From Perca fluviatilis (Eukaryota; Chordata; Actinopteri; Perciformes; Percidae): a DNA stretch of 64,000 nucleotides. A program made the translations under genes and the position numbers. The notes below the pieces were generated by a model. The model did no database searches and was not told the DNA's origin. It saw nothing but the letters and a program-made list of their open reading frames with translations. Positions within the stretch are counted from its first letter, which is position 1; every line of letters starts with the position of its first letter. Below, piece by piece: positions 62,346 through 64,000 of the stretch. The stretch lies in the NCBI RefSeq assembly GCF_010015445.1, contig NC_053134.1:16986629-17050628 (forward strand). The letters are read 5' to 3'.

Positions 62346-64000
62346 TAATGTACAGTGGGAGGAAGTGTTTATATAGTTTATGGTTGATATTCCCAACAGC
62401 CTCATCTTTTTTCTCTGTCATTACATCTTTGCATTTACTGCATTATGTTACCCGCTCGCTAGCTTGATAAACTGTCAGCCTCGTTGGCTTCAAGACGCTG
62501 AAAGTAACGTTAAGGAGGAGTCTTTTGGCTTCCATTTTGCCGTTGCCTTGCTGTGGTATTCTCACAATGTAACCACTTGAACGCACAAGCATATCGTGTA
62601 CACGACTTCCCAACCACAAGCTCACGAGTTCCATTTGAAGGCAGCATACATTAGCATATTGACGTTAGCATTTAGCATGCTGTAGACTCTTAGTCTTGGT
62701 CTCTTAGCTCAAAGTAGGGAAACCAAATCCTCAAATTGTATTGAATTAGCCTACTAGCCTTTAGTTAGTTTTATCTAAAATTGGTAAAAAAATATATTTA
62801 CTACATAACCAACTGACTCATTTTGATTCAGGTGTTCCATCCAAGGACTTCAGTATGACCCCAATGCAGCATTTCTTGCCTTCTGATTTTCTGTAAATTG
62901 ATAGTCAGGTCTGCTGATCGTTTTCCAGAGTATTTTTATTAATGTATTTCTGCACTAAAGCGAGACAGGAAGAGGAGAAAATGGAGGGGCATGACATGGG
63001 CCAGATTTAAATCACACACACTGCAGCCACATACCATACATGCCAGCCTGCTTGAGTAACCAGGACACCACGGCCTTAAAAAATAAAAGTTTTTTTTAAC
63101 TGAGACAGAGTGAAAAAATGAAGGATACTGTAGAGCTGAGATGCAGGACAGAAGCCCTGAGCAGCACTCCACCTCGTTCTGGAGAGAGCTCATGTGTCAT
63201 GTTCTCCGGGCCTTGACTCAAGTGCTATATGCTGGATGTACACCATGAAAGGGTGGTAACCGTTGCCCTGTTAACAAAACCGAGACTGTGCACCGGATGT
63301 GTTTATTTTAAAATCTCCAGTAATTACTTAACTATGCCTTAAAGATACGCTCGACAGAAGAAGAATGCTGTGTGTATATTTAGAGTAAATGGTGGGATAG
63401 TTACAGTCAAAACACTATATAGCAGCGCTAATACACCACTGACATTAAAATGAACGGCTTCCTGGCACTAATGTGCTGGAAAGTCATTCAAGGGAGACCT
63501 CGCCACTCATTTTCTATTAACATTACACAGAACATTTTCAAATCAGCGCTGTTGAGGGCTGCGGTTGGTGTGCCATCGGGAGAGCTTTCAAACAATGGAC
63601 AGAAGGGGTTTCCGTTGCTTTATGATGTAGAACCTGAGCCGTGGCTGCCTGCCATCTGCAGCGTACGGGCCACAGTCAAGAGGAAGGAGCGGGCAGCAAA
63701 CGCAGAAATGTGAGGGCACACGCTCAGATGCCAAGGCACACACAACACTTTAATCTTCAAAGTAGTTGGATGTTCTTGCTGAAAAGACAGAATAATCTGG
63801 TCCTGTGGTGTGTTTTGTCCATTAGAGGCAAGGCCAGGGAGATGACTTTAACAGTGAAGATGGCTACATAGGCAAAAAAAAAACTAAAATGACAAAAACA
63901 TTGATGTCCGTTGCAGTTAATCATGAATCTTTATTTTAAAGGAAATCTCAGTAACAAACACTGTATGTAAACAAAACCTAACAGCTAACATTTAATTTGT

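Overview
This is nuclear DNA of a teleost fish, most likely a spiny-rayed (percomorph) species. The evidence is vertebrate intron-exon structure with GT-AG splice sites, long CA/TG microsatellites, and a dense load of short terminal-inverted-repeat elements and a tRNA-derived SINE of the kind common in percomorph genomes. There is no bacterial, viral or organellar gene set and no CRISPR array.

Three protein-coding genes can be supported, all in the middle of the window. (1) 14.3-20.35 kb, plus strand: a Cip/Kip CDK inhibitor of p21 type, 179 aa, with one coding intron, an untranslated first exon and a long 3' UTR. (2) 34.17-23.9 kb, minus strand: slc37a3, a 12-segment MFS transporter of the sugar-phosphate family, 13 coding exons and 502 aa. 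Every exon junction keeps frame. (3) 35.3-45.6 kb, plus strand: dennd2a, a Rab GEF of about 1080 aa in 19 coding exons, ending in the uDENN/cDENN/dDENN module. The CDK inhibitor and slc37a3 converge tail to tail. slc37a3 and dennd2a diverge head to head from a shared 1.3 kb interval. The slc37a3-dennd2a neighbourhood corresponds to a human 7q34 neighbourhood (recalled synteny, not checked).

The first 14.3 kb and the last 18.4 kb hold no gene I can support. They carry repeats: a SINE, foldback palindromes, a split tandem duplication at 11.2-14.1 kb, several MITEs with TTAA or 3-bp target duplications, a LINE endonuclease-like fragment nested in a TTAA element, and a decayed hAT transposase fragment. 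A 1019-bp hAT-type element with a perfect 8-bp target duplication sits just beyond the slc37a3 stop codon.

I did not find an undescribed multi-gene system. The most useful observations are: a homopolymer-corrupted stretch inside dennd2a exon 5 that removes the splice donor and breaks phase; an in-frame tandem duplication of a 52-residue KEN-containing unit in the disordered part of DENND2A; possible upstream ORFs overlapping the start codons of both the CDK inhibitor and dennd2a; an hAT insertion that may supply the slc37a3 poly(A) signal; and a TTAAAG-terminated MITE group with several copies in the window.
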